Positions 42,333 through 51,438 of a DNA stretch of 64,000 nucleotides are shown one piece after another. The stretch is from Flavobacteriales bacterium UBA1494 (GTDB lineage: Bacteria > Bacteroidota > Bacteroidia > Flavobacteriales_E > Vicingaceae). A program made the translations under genes and the position numbers. Position 1 is the stretch's first letter. Each line of letters opens with the position of its first letter. Location: assembly GCA_905182175.1 (NCBI GenBank), contig CAJJAT010000009.1, positions 62,001-126,000 on the forward strand, given 5' to 3'. Below the pieces are notes generated by a model that worked only from the letters and a program-made list of their open reading frames with translations, made no database searches and was not told the origin of the DNA.

Positions 42333-44774
42333 TTAATCTAATTCCAATTTCATCTTTCTAATCTTGTCTTCTAATTTCTCAGAACTTAGTTTTTCTCTAT
42401 TTAAACGGTCTACCATAATTGGAAAGGAAAAAGGGCTCGGTTTTTCTAACTTTTTTAAAACAATTGTTTGATTTGCAATTCTTCTCATCGCTTCTCGCAT
42501 TCTGGTCTCTTCTAACTGAAACTCCATTACCTCTTCAAATGCTTGCAAATAAAGGAGGTTGTTCTTTTCATAGTCTGCAAACACATCAAAAAACAATTGC
42601 GAAGAGGCTTGTATATGTTTGTCTTTTTTATTTTTTCCGGGGAAACCTCTAAAGACCAAACCTGAAATAGAGGCAATGTCTCTAAATCTACGTCGAGCCA
42701 TTTCTGTCGAATTTACGGAAGCTTGAATGTCATTAAACAGGTTTTCTTCGGTAAAAATATTGTTTTCTAATGCCTGTACTAGCGGAATAGGCTGATCGGA
42801 AAGTAACTCAAAACCATAGTCATTTAAGGCAATGGAAAAGCTGATGGGCCGTAAAAGTGAAATTCTATAACCAATTACTGAAGCCATTCCTTCGTGCACA
42901 AAACGGCCTTCAAAAGGGTAGAAATAAGCATGATATCCATCCTTACTTTCAAAAGTTTCTATTAAAAATTCGTCGAGTTGAGGTACATGAGATCGCTCTG
43001 CCTGCATTTGAATTAGTGGTGCTACACTTTGCAATTCTATTTGGGATTCAGGATTAGTTTGGCATTCCATTATTTTCGTTCGCAGCATGGCAGAGAGCTG
43101 TGATGAAAGGGGCATTCTACTGCCCTTCCATGAAGGTACTCTCCCTTTTTTTTCTTTCGAAAGCTTTACAATTCCACTGGTTCCTTTGAGTTGAATGAAC
43201 TCTAAATTTCTTCCTGCAAAAGAGAAAACTGCTCCGGGTTTCAAAGAGGCCATAAAATACTCTTCGATGGTGCCAATGTATTTACCGCTCATGAAAGTGA
43301 TTTTAATGTCAGGTTCACTAACAATCGTACCCATTGAGAGTCGATGCCTTGTAGCAATGGTTCTGTCAACTACTCTGTAAACTCCCTCCTCGTCTATAAT
43401 TACTTTTTTGTATTCATCGTAGTTGTCTAGTGAATCTCCTCCATTAACAATAAATTTCAATACCCAATACCACTCTTCTTCAGAGATAGTCGAATAACTG
43501 AACGTTGATTTTACCTCGTTATAAAGTTCGTCTGGCTTAAAGCCATCAGAAATTGCAAGTGTAACGAGGTATTGAATAAGAACATCAAATGATCGGAAGT
43601 AAGGTATTCTTCGTTCCAATGTTCCTTCCTTTATGGCCTGACCTAGAGCTGCTGATTCAATAATTTCGAGAGAATGAGTTGGAACAAAGTAGATTTTTGA
43701 AGTTGCTCCCGGTTGGTGACCACTTCTTCCTGCTCGTTGCAAAAATCTGGCAATACCTTTAGGGCTGCCAATTTGCACAATAGTTTCCACTGGCCGAAAA
43801 TCAACTCCCAAATCAAGGCTTGAAGTGCAAACAACAGCTTTCAGCTTTTCACCATGCAGAGCATTTTCAACCCACTCTCGTAACTCCTTTCCGATGGAGC
43901 CATGATGCATTGCTATTTGGCCTGCTAAGTCCGGCTCTTCTTCCAAGAGCCGTTGATACCAAATTTCACACTGAGATCTGGTATTAGTAAAAATGAGTGT
44001 GGTTTTACTTTTTCGAATAACAGGGATTACTTGTTTCAACATTTTAATTCCCAAATGACCTGCCCAAGGAAATTTTTCCACTTCTTTTGGAATTAAAGTT
44101 TCGAGGTTAATTTTCTTTTTAATATTTGCGATAACCAATTCATGATTTCCATGGTAATAATCATCGCCTAAGAGTACCTCAACGCCTTCCTCCATGTTTC
44201 CAATGGTAGCGGAAATTCCCCAAATTTTCAGCTTTGGGCAAACTCGTTTTAATCTAGATTGAGCGAGTTCCATCTGCACAGCTCTTTTTGTTCCTAGTAG
44301 TTCGTGCCACTCATCGTTTACAATACACTTTAATCCTTTAAATTGCTGTTGATAGCCTTTGCTTGCTAAAAGTAGCTGCAAACTTTCAGGTGTAGTAATT
44401 AATATTTGAGGTAGTTTCTTTTTCTGTTTTGCTCGTTCGGAAGCGCTTGTGTCTCCCGTCCGTTTAGCTACATCCCAAGGAATATCTAGTTCCGCGCAAG
44501 CTGTTGAGAGAGAAAATTCAATTTCTTTTGCTAAGGCACGAATCGGCGTAATCCAAATGGCTTGAATTCCTGTTTGATGATCTTTTGAGTCTTGGTTCTC
44601 TAAATATTCTGCGAGAATCCCTAGCCCCATTGCATAGGTCTTACCAGAACCAGTCGGTGCGTTTAACATGCCGTCCTTGCCACTTAAATAAGCATTCCAA
44701 GTTTGTTTTTGAAAAGGAAAAGCTTTCCACTTTTTAGCAGAAAACCAATTTTCTATTTGTTGTAGCGCAGTCAT
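42333..44774 (-). CDS. Ligase-associated DNA damage response DEXH-box helicase (Lhr-like)
   Basis: An ATP-driven helicase of 813 residues if started at the ATG at 44774 (MTALQQIENWFSAKKW); the frame extends to 44801. Landmarks: Walker A NAPTGSGKTYAMG, box II IVNDEWHELLG, GISATIGN (motif III), CTSSLDLGVDFRPVE, and motif VI in RFLQRAGRSGHQPG. The C-terminal part (GTIEEYFMASLKPGAVFSFA) is of the Lhr type. The name is used for the helicase that works with PdeM, a ligase and an exonuclease in DNA-end repair. PdeM is in this window but 13 kb away, so the usual cluster is split. Confidence 0.9.
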   Translation of the reverse strand: MTALQQIENWFSAKKWKAFPFQKQTWNAYLSGKDGMLNAPTGSGKTYAMGLGILAEYLENQDSKDHQTGIQAIWITPIRALAKEIEFSLSTACAELDIPWDVAKRTGDTSASERAKQKKKLPQILITTPESLQLLLASKGYQQQFKGLKCIVNDEWHELLGTKRAVQMELAQSRLKRVCPKLKIWGISATIGNMEEGVEVLLGDDYYHGNHELVIANIKKKINLETLIPKEVEKFPWAGHLGIKMLKQVIPVIRKSKTTLIFTNTRSQCEIWYQRLLEEEPDLAGQIAMHHGSIGKELREWVENALHGEKLKAVVCTSSLDLGVDFRPVETIVQIGSPKGIARFLQRAGRSGHQPGATSKIYFVPTHSLEIIESAALGQAIKEGTLERRIPYFRSFDVLIQYLVTLAISDGFKPDELYNEVKSTFSYSTISEEEWYWVLKFIVNGGDSLDNYDEYKKVIIDEEGVYRVVDRTIATRHRLSMGTIVSEPDIKITFMSGKYIGTIEEYFMASLKPGAVFSFAGRNLEFIQLKGTSGIVKLSKEKKGRVPSWKGSRMPLSSQLSAMLRTKIMECQTNPESQIELQSVAPLIQMQAERSHVPQLDEFLIETFESKDGYHAYFYPFEGRFVHEGMASVIGYRISLLRPISFSIALNDYGFELLSDQPIPLVQALENNIFTEENLFNDIQASVNSTEMARRRFRDIASISGLVFRGFPGKNKKDKHIQASSQLFFDVFADYEKNNLLYLQAFEEVMEFQLEETRMREAMRRIANQTIVLKKLEKPSPFSFPIMVDRLNREKLSSEKLEDKIRKMKLELD

Positions 44775-44902
44775 AGATAAAAATAACAGAATTGAGGGCA
44801 AAAGGTTAATTTATACTGTTGCAAATCTTTTGTTATCTTATTTTTTTAACCGCAAAGCGTTCTAACACCTGTTGCCGACTATTAATTTTTACCGTCTAAT
44901 TT

Positions 44903-46705
44903 CTATGGGGTATTAAAATACTGCCAAACCGCTTGTGCCCTGTTCAAAGGAACAACCTCCTGTAAATCCTTTAAAGTAGCTTCTTTTACTCTTTTCACAG
45001 ATTTGAATTTTCGCAATAAATCTTCAATTGATTTTTCCCCTACCCCCTCAATGTTTGAAAGTTCTGTTTGTATGCTGTTTTTAGAGCGTTGGTTTCTATG
45101 AAATGTAATTCCAAAACGGTGCGCTTCATTTCTTAAATGCTGCATTACCTTTAAACTTTCAGAGGTTTTGTCTAAAAACAAAGGATACTTGTCTCCTGGA
45201 TAGAATATTTCTTCTAAGCGCTTAGCGATGCCTACAATCGCAATCTTGCCTCGAAGTCCCAATCGTTCTAGCGCTTTTAAAGAAGACCCTAATTGGCCCT
45301 TGCCACCATCAATCACGATTAACTGCGGGAGTGGTTGGTCTTCGGCTAATAGTCTCTTATACCTTCTGTAAACCACCTCCTCCATTGAAGCAAAGTCATC
45401 TGGGCCAACAACTGTTTTAATATTAAAGTGGCGGTATTCTTTTTTACTTGGTTTACCGTTTTTGAATACGACACAAGCTGCAACTGGGTCGCTTCCTTGA
45501 ATATTGGAGTTATCGAAACATTCAATATGAACTGGTAATTCGCTTAGGCGCATGTCTTTTTTAATTCCCTCTAAAATACGTTTGGTGTGTCTTTCAGGAT
45601 CTATTTTTTCATGTTGTTTCCTGCGTTCCAACATATAATATTTTGCATTTCGTTCTGACAGTTCTAACAATTTTCTCTTGTCTCCTCGCTGAGGCTGGTG
45701 AAATTGCAACCCTTCCATTTCAAACTCAGGAATAAACGGTACTATCATTTCTGTCGAGGTGCTGTTAAAACGAGCTCTCATTTCAGTTATGGCAATTTCT
45801 AAAAGTTGACTCTCGCTTTCATCCAATCGCTTTTTTAATTCTAAGGTATGTCCTTGAATAATGGCTCCATTACTAACCTTCATGTAGTTTACGTAAGCAA
45901 CGTCATTGTCGGTTAAGAGCGAGAAAACATCAACGTTGTGAATGGTAGGGGAGACAACGGTAGACCTTGATTGAAATTTTTGAAAGGCTTCAAGCTTTGT
46001 CTTTAATACTTGAGCCTCTTCAAAATCGAGTTCCCCCGCGGCTCTTTTTATTGCCTCTCTTAGCTCTGCTTTTACAACGTTTACATTGCCTTTTATAATG
46101 TTTCTTATTTCAGATATGTTATGATCGTATGCTTCTTTTGATTGTAAATTTTCACAAGGGGCTTTGCAATTACCAATATGGTACTCCAAACAAATTTTAA
46201 ACTTGCCACTGTCGATGTTATCCTTTGTTAGATGATAAGCACAGGTTCTGAGCTTGTAATTTTTTCGTATTAAATCCAGAATAGTATTCATCATGCTCAC
46301 CGAAGCATACGGGCCGAAGTATTCAGAGCCATCTTTGATTAAGGCTCGAGTTTTGAAAATTCTAGGAAAAGGTTCATTTTTAATACAAATCCAAGGGTAG
46401 GTTTTGTCATCCTTTAACATTACGTTGTAGCGGGGTTGGTGTGTTTTAATGAGATTGTTTTCTAGCAGCAGGGCATCCATCTCTGATTCGGTAAGAATGT
46501 ACTTAACGTCTCGTATTTTGCTTACCAACAGACGTATCCTTCCACTTTTGGTATTGTCAGAAACGAAATAAGAGGCTACTCGATTTTTTAGATTTTTAGC
46601 TTTTCCCACGTACAAGAGCTTCTCGTCTTTATCGTAATATTGATAAATTCCGGGTTTCTTTGGAGCAGCCTTTACTTTGTTTGATAATTCTTCAGAAAGT
46701 TTCAC
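44903..46705 (-). CDS. uvrC: Excinuclease ABC subunit C
   Basis: This subunit makes both incisions around bulky DNA lesions together with UvrB. The 600 residues contain a GIY-YIG domain (KPGIYQYYDKDEKLLYVGKA, residues about 17-36), a UvrB-binding helical hairpin (ELDFEEAQVLKTKLEAFQ near 211), the RNase H-like C-terminal nuclease (HIECFDNSNIQGSDPVAACV, LIVIDGGKGQLGSSLKAL) and a double helix-hairpin-helix (IEGVGEKSIEDLLRKFKSV). It is divergent from the CarH-like regulator over a short gap with a putative half-operator. Confidence 0.97.
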   Translation of the reverse strand: MKLSEELSNKVKAAPKKPGIYQYYDKDEKLLYVGKAKNLKNRVASYFVSDNTKSGRIRLLVSKIRDVKYILTESEMDALLLENNLIKTHQPRYNVMLKDDKTYPWICIKNEPFPRIFKTRALIKDGSEYFGPYASVSMMNTILDLIRKNYKLRTCAYHLTKDNIDSGKFKICLEYHIGNCKAPCENLQSKEAYDHNISEIRNIIKGNVNVVKAELREAIKRAAGELDFEEAQVLKTKLEAFQKFQSRSTVVSPTIHNVDVFSLLTDNDVAYVNYMKVSNGAIIQGHTLELKKRLDESESQLLEIAITEMRARFNSTSTEMIVPFIPEFEMEGLQFHQPQRGDKRKLLELSERNAKYYMLERRKQHEKIDPERHTKRILEGIKKDMRLSELPVHIECFDNSNIQGSDPVAACVVFKNGKPSKKEYRHFNIKTVVGPDDFASMEEVVYRRYKRLLAEDQPLPQLIVIDGGKGQLGSSLKALERLGLRGKIAIVGIAKRLEEIFYPGDKYPLFLDKTSESLKVMQHLRNEAHRFGITFHRNQRSKNSIQTELSNIEGVGEKSIEDLLRKFKSVKRVKEATLKDLQEVVPLNRAQAVWQYFNTP

Positions 46706-46726
46706 ATGGTAAATTTAGAGTCAATC

Positions 46727-46745
46727 TTTGTTTAATTCGATTAAA
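46727..46745. promoter_or_regulatory. Operator-like half-site between uvrC and carH-like gene
   Basis: TTTGTTTAA (46727-46735) repeats the core of the operators at 47730-47775, and TTTAAT-TCG-ATTAAA (46731-46745) is a perfect small inverted repeat overlapping it. It might let the regulator control its own gene and uvrC. The match is short in AT-rich DNA, so confidence is low. Confidence 0.35.
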
Positions 46746-46862
46746 AGTATAATTTTTGCTGGTCGAACTATTTCAGAGATGTTGTGTTTAACTCATGACT
46801 CAGACCGAACCTCACAGAATTTTACCCAACCAACTAAGTTTTTAACATTTTGCTCCAAATAT

Positions 46863-47720
46863 ATGGGAAAGTATTCTATCAAAGAATTAGAGAGGTTATC
46901 AGGAATTAAGGCTCACACCTTAAGAATCTGGGAGAAGCGTTACAACCTTTTTGAGCCTGATAGAACAGAAACTAATATTAGATGCTACTCAGATACTGAC
47001 TTGAAAAAGTTATTGAACGTAGCAATGCTTTCAAATCATGGGACAAAGATTTCTAAAATAGTTCTGTTGGATGATATGCAGCTTAAAAAGGCCGTGTCTC
47101 AAATTCAAGACCAAGATGTGGTGAAGCAAAAGCGCATCGACGATCTTATCTTTCCTATGTTACAATTTGATGAAGATGAGATTAATAGGCTATTAGAGTC
47201 TTATTACACTGAAATGGGAGCGGAACGAACATTCACCGATGTGTTGTATCCATTTATGGAAAAAATCGGAATATTATGGTTGACCGACGAAGTTGATCCG
47301 GCTCAAGAGCACTTTATGACACATCTAATTCGTCAAAAACTATCTGCTGCTATTGATGCCTTGCCAAGTAACTCTGAAAGTTCGAAAAAAGTGATTCTTT
47401 TTCTGCCGGAAGGTGAGTATCATGAATTAGGCTTGTTGTTCTATGCGTATTTGTATAAGAAAAAAGGGGTGAGAGTCTATTACTTTGGCCAATCAGCTCC
47501 TATTGATCAAATAAAAAAAGCTGCAAGAGTTATTAAACCGAATTGGGTATTAACTTACACAGTAGTTAGCCCACCTGGAGGGTTACAAGGTTTGATAAAG
47601 GATTTAGGAGATTGTACTTCTGATGAGAATTACTTCTTAGTAAACAGTTTTCAGCGGGATGCAAAAATAACATATCCGCCTAATGTTAGGAGAATTACAT
47701 CGTATGCAGAGGTAATATAG
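46863..47720 (+). CDS. carH: MerR-family regulator with B12-binding domain, CarH-like photoreceptor
   Basis: The 285 residues (ATG at 46863; the open frame reaches 46728 but the family begins here) start with a MerR domain (MGKYSIKELERLSGIKAHTL, RIWEKRYNLFEP). The middle is the four-helix B12-cap, with the light-sensing signature Trp139-x9-Glu149-His150 (WLTDEVDPAQEH). The C-terminal cobalamin-binding domain has Glu185-x-His187-x2-Gly190 (EYHELG), the lower cobalt ligand motif. All CarH landmarks are thus present, so it should bind adenosylcobalamin, repress in the dark and fall off DNA in light. The downstream sigma-carotenoid-photolyase operon and the inverted repeat at its promoter are the likely targets. 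Confidence 0.9.
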   Translation: MGKYSIKELERLSGIKAHTLRIWEKRYNLFEPDRTETNIRCYSDTDLKKLLNVAMLSNHGTKISKIVLLDDMQLKKAVSQIQDQDVVKQKRIDDLIFPMLQFDEDEINRLLESYYTEMGAERTFTDVLYPFMEKIGILWLTDEVDPAQEHFMTHLIRQKLSAAIDALPSNSESSKKVILFLPEGEYHELGLLFYAYLYKKKGVRVYYFGQSAPIDQIKKAARVIKPNWVLTYTVVSPPGGLQGLIKDLGDCTSDENYFLVNSFQRDAKITYPPNVRRITSYAEVI

Positions 47721-47729
47721 CTTCTAAAA

Positions 47730-47775
47730 AAATGTTTTGTTTAAGTTTTTTAACAAAATATTAAACAAAACATTT
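47730..47775. promoter_or_regulatory. Perfect 15-bp inverted repeat, candidate CarH operator, plus downstream third site
   Basis: AAATGTTTTGTTTAA (47730-47744) and TTAAACAAAACATTT (47761-47775) are exact reverse complements 16 nt apart. A third copy of the core, TTAAACAAAAC, lies at 47815-47825, between the promoter and the sigma gene start. Repeated sites are what MerR-type CarH tetramers bind. The right arm ends on the -33 element. Confidence 0.8.
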
Positions 47776-47803
47776 GTGTGTATTGACATATTGTTTATCT
47801 TTG
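47773..47803 (+). promoter_or_regulatory. Bacteroidota sigma-A-type promoter of the carotenoid operon
   Basis: The -33 TTTG (47773-47776) and the -7 TATCTTTG (47796-47803, consensus TAnnTTTG) are spaced by 19 nt, as in Bacteroidota housekeeping promoters. Transcription would start near 47810, about 37 bp before the sigma gene ATG. The -33 box overlaps the right operator arm, so a bound repressor would block it. Confidence 0.75.
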
Positions 47804-47846
47804 ACTCGAAATAGTTAAACAAAACGTCACTCAAACATACAAAGTT

Positions 47847-48350
47847 ATGACTGCAATAGAATTCAACCAGCAATTAATATCCTTTCAAAACCCATTGAAA
47901 TATTTCGCGTTAAAATTAACATCTGATAATGAAGATGCGGAGGATTTACTTCAAGAGACATTCTTAAAAGCACTTAAGTATAAAGATAAATTTCAAGAAG
48001 CTACCAACTTAAAAGCATGGTTGTATACCATCATGAAGAATACGTTTATCAACAATTACAGAAGAAATGTTCGTAAAAGAACAATCATGGACAATACCGA
48101 TGATGATTATTTTGTGAACTCAACAAAGAAGGTTTCTCCAATAACACCAGATTCTGAATACAATCATAAAGATATATTGAAAACAGTTGATGCATTAAAT
48201 GATGAGTGCAGAATTCCGTTTCAAATGCACTTCGATGGATATAAATACAAAGAAATTGCTGATGAATTAAAAATGCCAATTGGAACCGTAAAAAGCCGTA
48301 TTTTTCTTGCTAGAAAAAAATTGACCGATGCATTGAGAGACTTCGCATAG
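47847..48350 (+). CDS. ECF-type sigma factor of the light/carotenoid operon
   Basis: The 167 residues contain sigma region 2 (FALKLTSDNEDAEDLLQETF, LKAWLYTIMKNTFINNYRRN) and region 4 (IPFQMHFDGYKYKEIADEL, PIGTVKSRIFLARKKLTDAL). No anti-sigma gene is adjacent; crtI begins 3 bp after its stop. Control therefore probably lies in transcription, through the CarH-like repressor at the operator just upstream, as in the light-induced LitS arrangement of actinomycetes. It may amplify the operon or light up remote genes, for example the cryptochrome DASH gene or the carotenoid genes missing here. Confidence 0.92.
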   Translation: MTAIEFNQQLISFQNPLKYFALKLTSDNEDAEDLLQETFLKALKYKDKFQEATNLKAWLYTIMKNTFINNYRRNVRKRTIMDNTDDDYFVNSTKKVSPITPDSEYNHKDILKTVDALNDECRIPFQMHFDGYKYKEIADELKMPIGTVKSRIFLARKKLTDALRDFA

Positions 48351-48353
48351 TCA

Positions 48354-49844
48354 ATGAAAAAATATAAATCTGTGACAGAAAATATTATAGTTATAGGATC
48401 AGGATTTTCCTCCTTGGCAGCTGCTACTAGTTTAGCAAGTGAAGGAAAGAAAGTTACAATTCTAGAAAAAAACTCACAAACCGGAGGAAGAGCTAGGCAG
48501 TTCACAACCTCCGGTTTTACTTTTGATATGGGACCCAGTTGGTATTGGATGCCTGATGTTTTTGAAGCATACTTTGAACGTTTTGGGAAAAAAGTATCTG
48601 ACTATTATGAATTAGTTCGGCTAGATCCGAGTTATCAAGTCGTTTTCGATGACAAAGAATTTGTAGACATCCCTGCTGCCTACGAGGAATTAAAGGCTCT
48701 TTTCGAGAAATACGAAAAGGGAGGTGGTGCTGAATTGGATAAATTCCTAGCAGAAGCGGAGTATAAATATAGAGCTGGAATGGACGAGTTTGTTCACAAG
48801 CCTAGTCAATCTATTCTTGAATTTGTAAAATGGAAAGTAATTTCAGGTGTTTTTAAGCTTCAATTATTTACCTCGATGACTTCTCACATCGCAAAGCACT
48901 TTAAAAATTCAAAACTGATTGAATTGCTGGAGTTTCCTGTTTTGTTTCTAGGAGCAAAACCACAAGACACTCCCGCATTGTATAGCCTTATGAATTTTGC
49001 TGATATTAAGTTAGGCACCTGGTATCCAATGGGTGGAATGCACAAAATAGTGGAAGGAATGACCGCTCTCGCCAAAGAAAAAGGGGTAGCGTTTGTGTTA
49101 GACTGTGAGGTTAAAAAACTTGAAGTTAGAAATGGTAAAGTAGCGAAAGCTATTACCACAAAAGGAGACTTCGAAGGGACGCACTTTATTTCAGGTGCGG
49201 ATTATAACCACACCGACAAACATTTGTTGGATCCAGAATTCCATAACTACACTGAAAAGTATTGGGACACGAGAAAAATGGCCCCTTCTAGTTTGCTGTT
49301 TTACCTTGGAGTGAACAAAAAAGTAGAAAAATTAAGACACCATAATCTTTTTTTCGACAAGTCTTTTAATCAACATGCTATTGAAATTTACGACGATCCT
49401 CAATGGCCAAGTAATCCGCTCTTCTATGTTTGCGTGCCTTCATTAACAGACAAAACTGTAGCACCTGAAGGAAAAGAAAATGTATTTATTTTAGTGCCAG
49501 TTGCACCGGACTTGGAGGACAATGAAGAAACTCGAGAGAAATACTACCACATGGTAATGGACCGATTAGAATCGTTGACCAATCAGAAAATTAGAGATCA
49601 CGTGATTTATAAAAAGTCCTATGCTCATGCAGACTTTAAAGCGGATTACCATGCGTTTAAAGGAAACGCTTATGGCTTGGCAAATACACTAACACAAACT
49701 GCTATTTTAAAGCCCAATCTTAGAAATAAAAAACTAAAAAACTTATTTTATACAGGGCAGTTAACAACTCCCGGCCCTGGGGTGCCTCCTTCACTTATTT
49801 CAGGTCAAGTAGTCGCAAAAGAAGTTTTAAAAACCTTAGCTTAG
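48354..49844 (+). CDS. crtI: Phytoene desaturase
   Basis: This FAD-dependent enzyme introduces double bases' worth of desaturation into phytoene, up to lycopene. The 496 residues begin with the dinucleotide fold VIGSGFSSLAAATSLASEGK (about 16-35) and EKNSQTGGRARQFTTSGFTF, and end with the family signature YTGQLTTPGPGVPPSLISGQ (about 463-482). Length and motifs match bacterial CrtI; homologues such as 1-hydroxycarotenoid desaturase (CrtD) are possible, but the direct pairing with crtB (4-bp gap) favours CrtI. It is the second gene of the operon. Confidence 0.93.
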   Translation: MKKYKSVTENIIVIGSGFSSLAAATSLASEGKKVTILEKNSQTGGRARQFTTSGFTFDMGPSWYWMPDVFEAYFERFGKKVSDYYELVRLDPSYQVVFDDKEFVDIPAAYEELKALFEKYEKGGGAELDKFLAEAEYKYRAGMDEFVHKPSQSILEFVKWKVISGVFKLQLFTSMTSHIAKHFKNSKLIELLEFPVLFLGAKPQDTPALYSLMNFADIKLGTWYPMGGMHKIVEGMTALAKEKGVAFVLDCEVKKLEVRNGKVAKAITTKGDFEGTHFISGADYNHTDKHLLDPEFHNYTEKYWDTRKMAPSSLLFYLGVNKKVEKLRHHNLFFDKSFNQHAIEIYDDPQWPSNPLFYVCVPSLTDKTVAPEGKENVFILVPVAPDLEDNEETREKYYHMVMDRLESLTNQKIRDHVIYKKSYAHADFKADYHAFKGNAYGLANTLTQTAILKPNLRNKKLKNLFYTGQLTTPGPGVPPSLISGQVVAKEVLKTLA

Positions 49845-49848
49845 ACAT

Positions 49849-50685
49849 ATGGAAGCTTTGTATCAAGAGGCATCTTTACTTTCGAGTAAAGTTGTAACCA
49901 ACTGTTATAGTACCTCATTTTCAATGGGCATTAACGCGTTGGGCAAAGAAATTCATGATCCAATCTATGCTGTTTATGGTTTCGTTCGTTTAGCAGATGA
50001 GATCGTGGACACCTTTCATCAACAAGACAAAAAAACATTACTAGATGAGTTTGTAAATGAAACTCATCTTGCTATAGAAAGAAAATTAAGTTTAAATCCT
50101 GTTTTGCATTCTTTTCAATGGGCGGTTAATAAGTACAACATTGAACGGGAATTAATTGATGCTTTTATAAAGAGCATGGAATGGGATTTAACTAAAATTG
50201 GCTACAACCGTTCAGAATATGAAGAATACATTTATGGTTCAGCAGAGGTCGTTGGACTGATGTGTTTACGAGTTTTTTGTAGAGGTGACGAAAAGCAATA
50301 TCAGGAATTAAAATATGCCGCAAAACGCTTAGGTGCAGCTTTCCAGAAAATTAACTTTTTGCGGGACTTAAAAGATGATTTCGATGACAAGGGAAGAACG
50401 TATTTTCCTGATGTGACAATAGAAAGTTTTAACGACAAACAAAAGCAAGAAATTGAAGCGGATATCCTGAAAGATTTTCAAGACGGTTATGAAGGAATTA
50501 AAGGCCTACCGAAAAACTCGAAATTTGGAGTTTATACAGCTTACAGGTATTACCTCGCTCTTTTTGAAAAAATCAAAGGCATTAAAGCTGACAGAATTCG
50601 CAGCGAAAGAATTCGAATAACCGACGGAAAGAAGTATGCGATTTTAGCGCAGTGTTTTTTAAAGGACAAAGCAGGCATGCTTTAG
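49849..50685 (+). CDS. crtB: Phytoene synthase
   Basis: This enzyme condenses two geranylgeranyl diphosphates head-to-head into phytoene. The 278 residues show both magnesium-binding motifs of squalene/phytoene synthases: RLADEIVDTFH (DxxxD, Asp50-Asp54) and FLRDLKDDFDDKGRTYFP (second Asp-rich motif near 172-182). A start with SYxxSFxxA-like CYSTSFSMGI fits too. It is the third gene of the operon; a short hairpin (CAAATAAT/ATTATTTG, 50693-50717) separates it from the SDR gene. The window has no lycopene cyclase or hydroxylase, so the end product is unknown. Confidence 0.95.
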   Translation: MEALYQEASLLSSKVVTNCYSTSFSMGINALGKEIHDPIYAVYGFVRLADEIVDTFHQQDKKTLLDEFVNETHLAIERKLSLNPVLHSFQWAVNKYNIERELIDAFIKSMEWDLTKIGYNRSEYEEYIYGSAEVVGLMCLRVFCRGDEKQYQELKYAAKRLGAAFQKINFLRDLKDDFDDKGRTYFPDVTIESFNDKQKQEIEADILKDFQDGYEGIKGLPKNSKFGVYTAYRYYLALFEKIKGIKADRIRSERIRITDGKKYAILAQCFLKDKAGML

Positions 50686-50748
50686 GTGATTCCAAATAAT
50701 AACTCAAACATTATTTGAAACACCTTGTTTCATTGAAAAAACAGAACC

Positions 50749-51438
50749 ATGGAAAAAAATATTTTAATTATCGGTGGCAGTTCAGGTATTGGAGAGGCTT
50801 TAGCCAATCAGCTAAATGACGGATCCAATCAATTGTATTTGGCGTCGAGATCAGAGAGCGAAGTAACTGGAGAAAAAGTACATTACCAGCATATTGATGT
50901 GTTAGAAGATTTCCAGTTAGACCTACCCGAACAATTGGATGCCGTAGTATATTGTCCTGGGTCAATTAATTTGAAGCCTTTTCATAGGTTGAAAGAAGAA
51001 GATTTTTTAGCTGACTTTAAGGTGAACCACATTGGCGCAGTTAAAGTAATTCAGCAATCATTGAAAGCGCTTAAGAAATCAGAGAATGCCTCTATCGTAC
51101 TTTTTAGTACCGTGGCTGTTCAAACCGGATTAAGCTTTCACTCAAGTGTAGCTTCAGCGAAAGGAGCTATTGAAGGATTGGGAAAAGCGTTGGCTGCTGA
51201 ATTAGCTCCAACAATCAGAGTAAATGTTATTGCTCCTTCATTAACAGATACTCCTTTGGCTGAGCGACTATTATCTAGTGACGACAAAAAGAAAGCCAAT
51301 GCTGACAGACACCCTTTAAAATCTATTGGAACTGCTGAAGATATGGCAAATACCGCTCGTTTTCTACTCGGTGACGACTCTCGTTGGATGACAGGCCAAG
51401 TAATTGCCGTTGATGGTGGAATGGGAAGTTTGCGATAA
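50749..51438 (+). CDS. SDR-fold protein lacking the catalytic tyrosine
   Basis: The 229 residues have the cofactor loop IIGGSSGIGEA (residues 7-17), the NNAG-like YCPGSINL and the C-terminal IAPSLTDTPLA and MTGQVIAVDGGMG of classical short-chain dehydrogenases. The active-site YxxxK, however, reads Val134-Ala-Ser-Ala-Lys138 in FHSSVASAKGAIEGL, so the proton-donating tyrosine is missing while lysine and a serine remain. It may bind NAD(P) without ordinary redox catalysis or use another residue. Its stop overlaps the photolyase ATG (TAATG), so the two are coupled; the role in the light operon is unknown. Confidence 0.88.
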   Translation: MEKNILIIGGSSGIGEALANQLNDGSNQLYLASRSESEVTGEKVHYQHIDVLEDFQLDLPEQLDAVVYCPGSINLKPFHRLKEEDFLADFKVNHIGAVKVIQQSLKALKKSENASIVLFSTVAVQTGLSFHSSVASAKGAIEGLGKALAAELAPTIRVNVIAPSLTDTPLAERLLSSDDKKKANADRHPLKSIGTAEDMANTARFLLGDDSRWMTGQVIAVDGGMGSLR

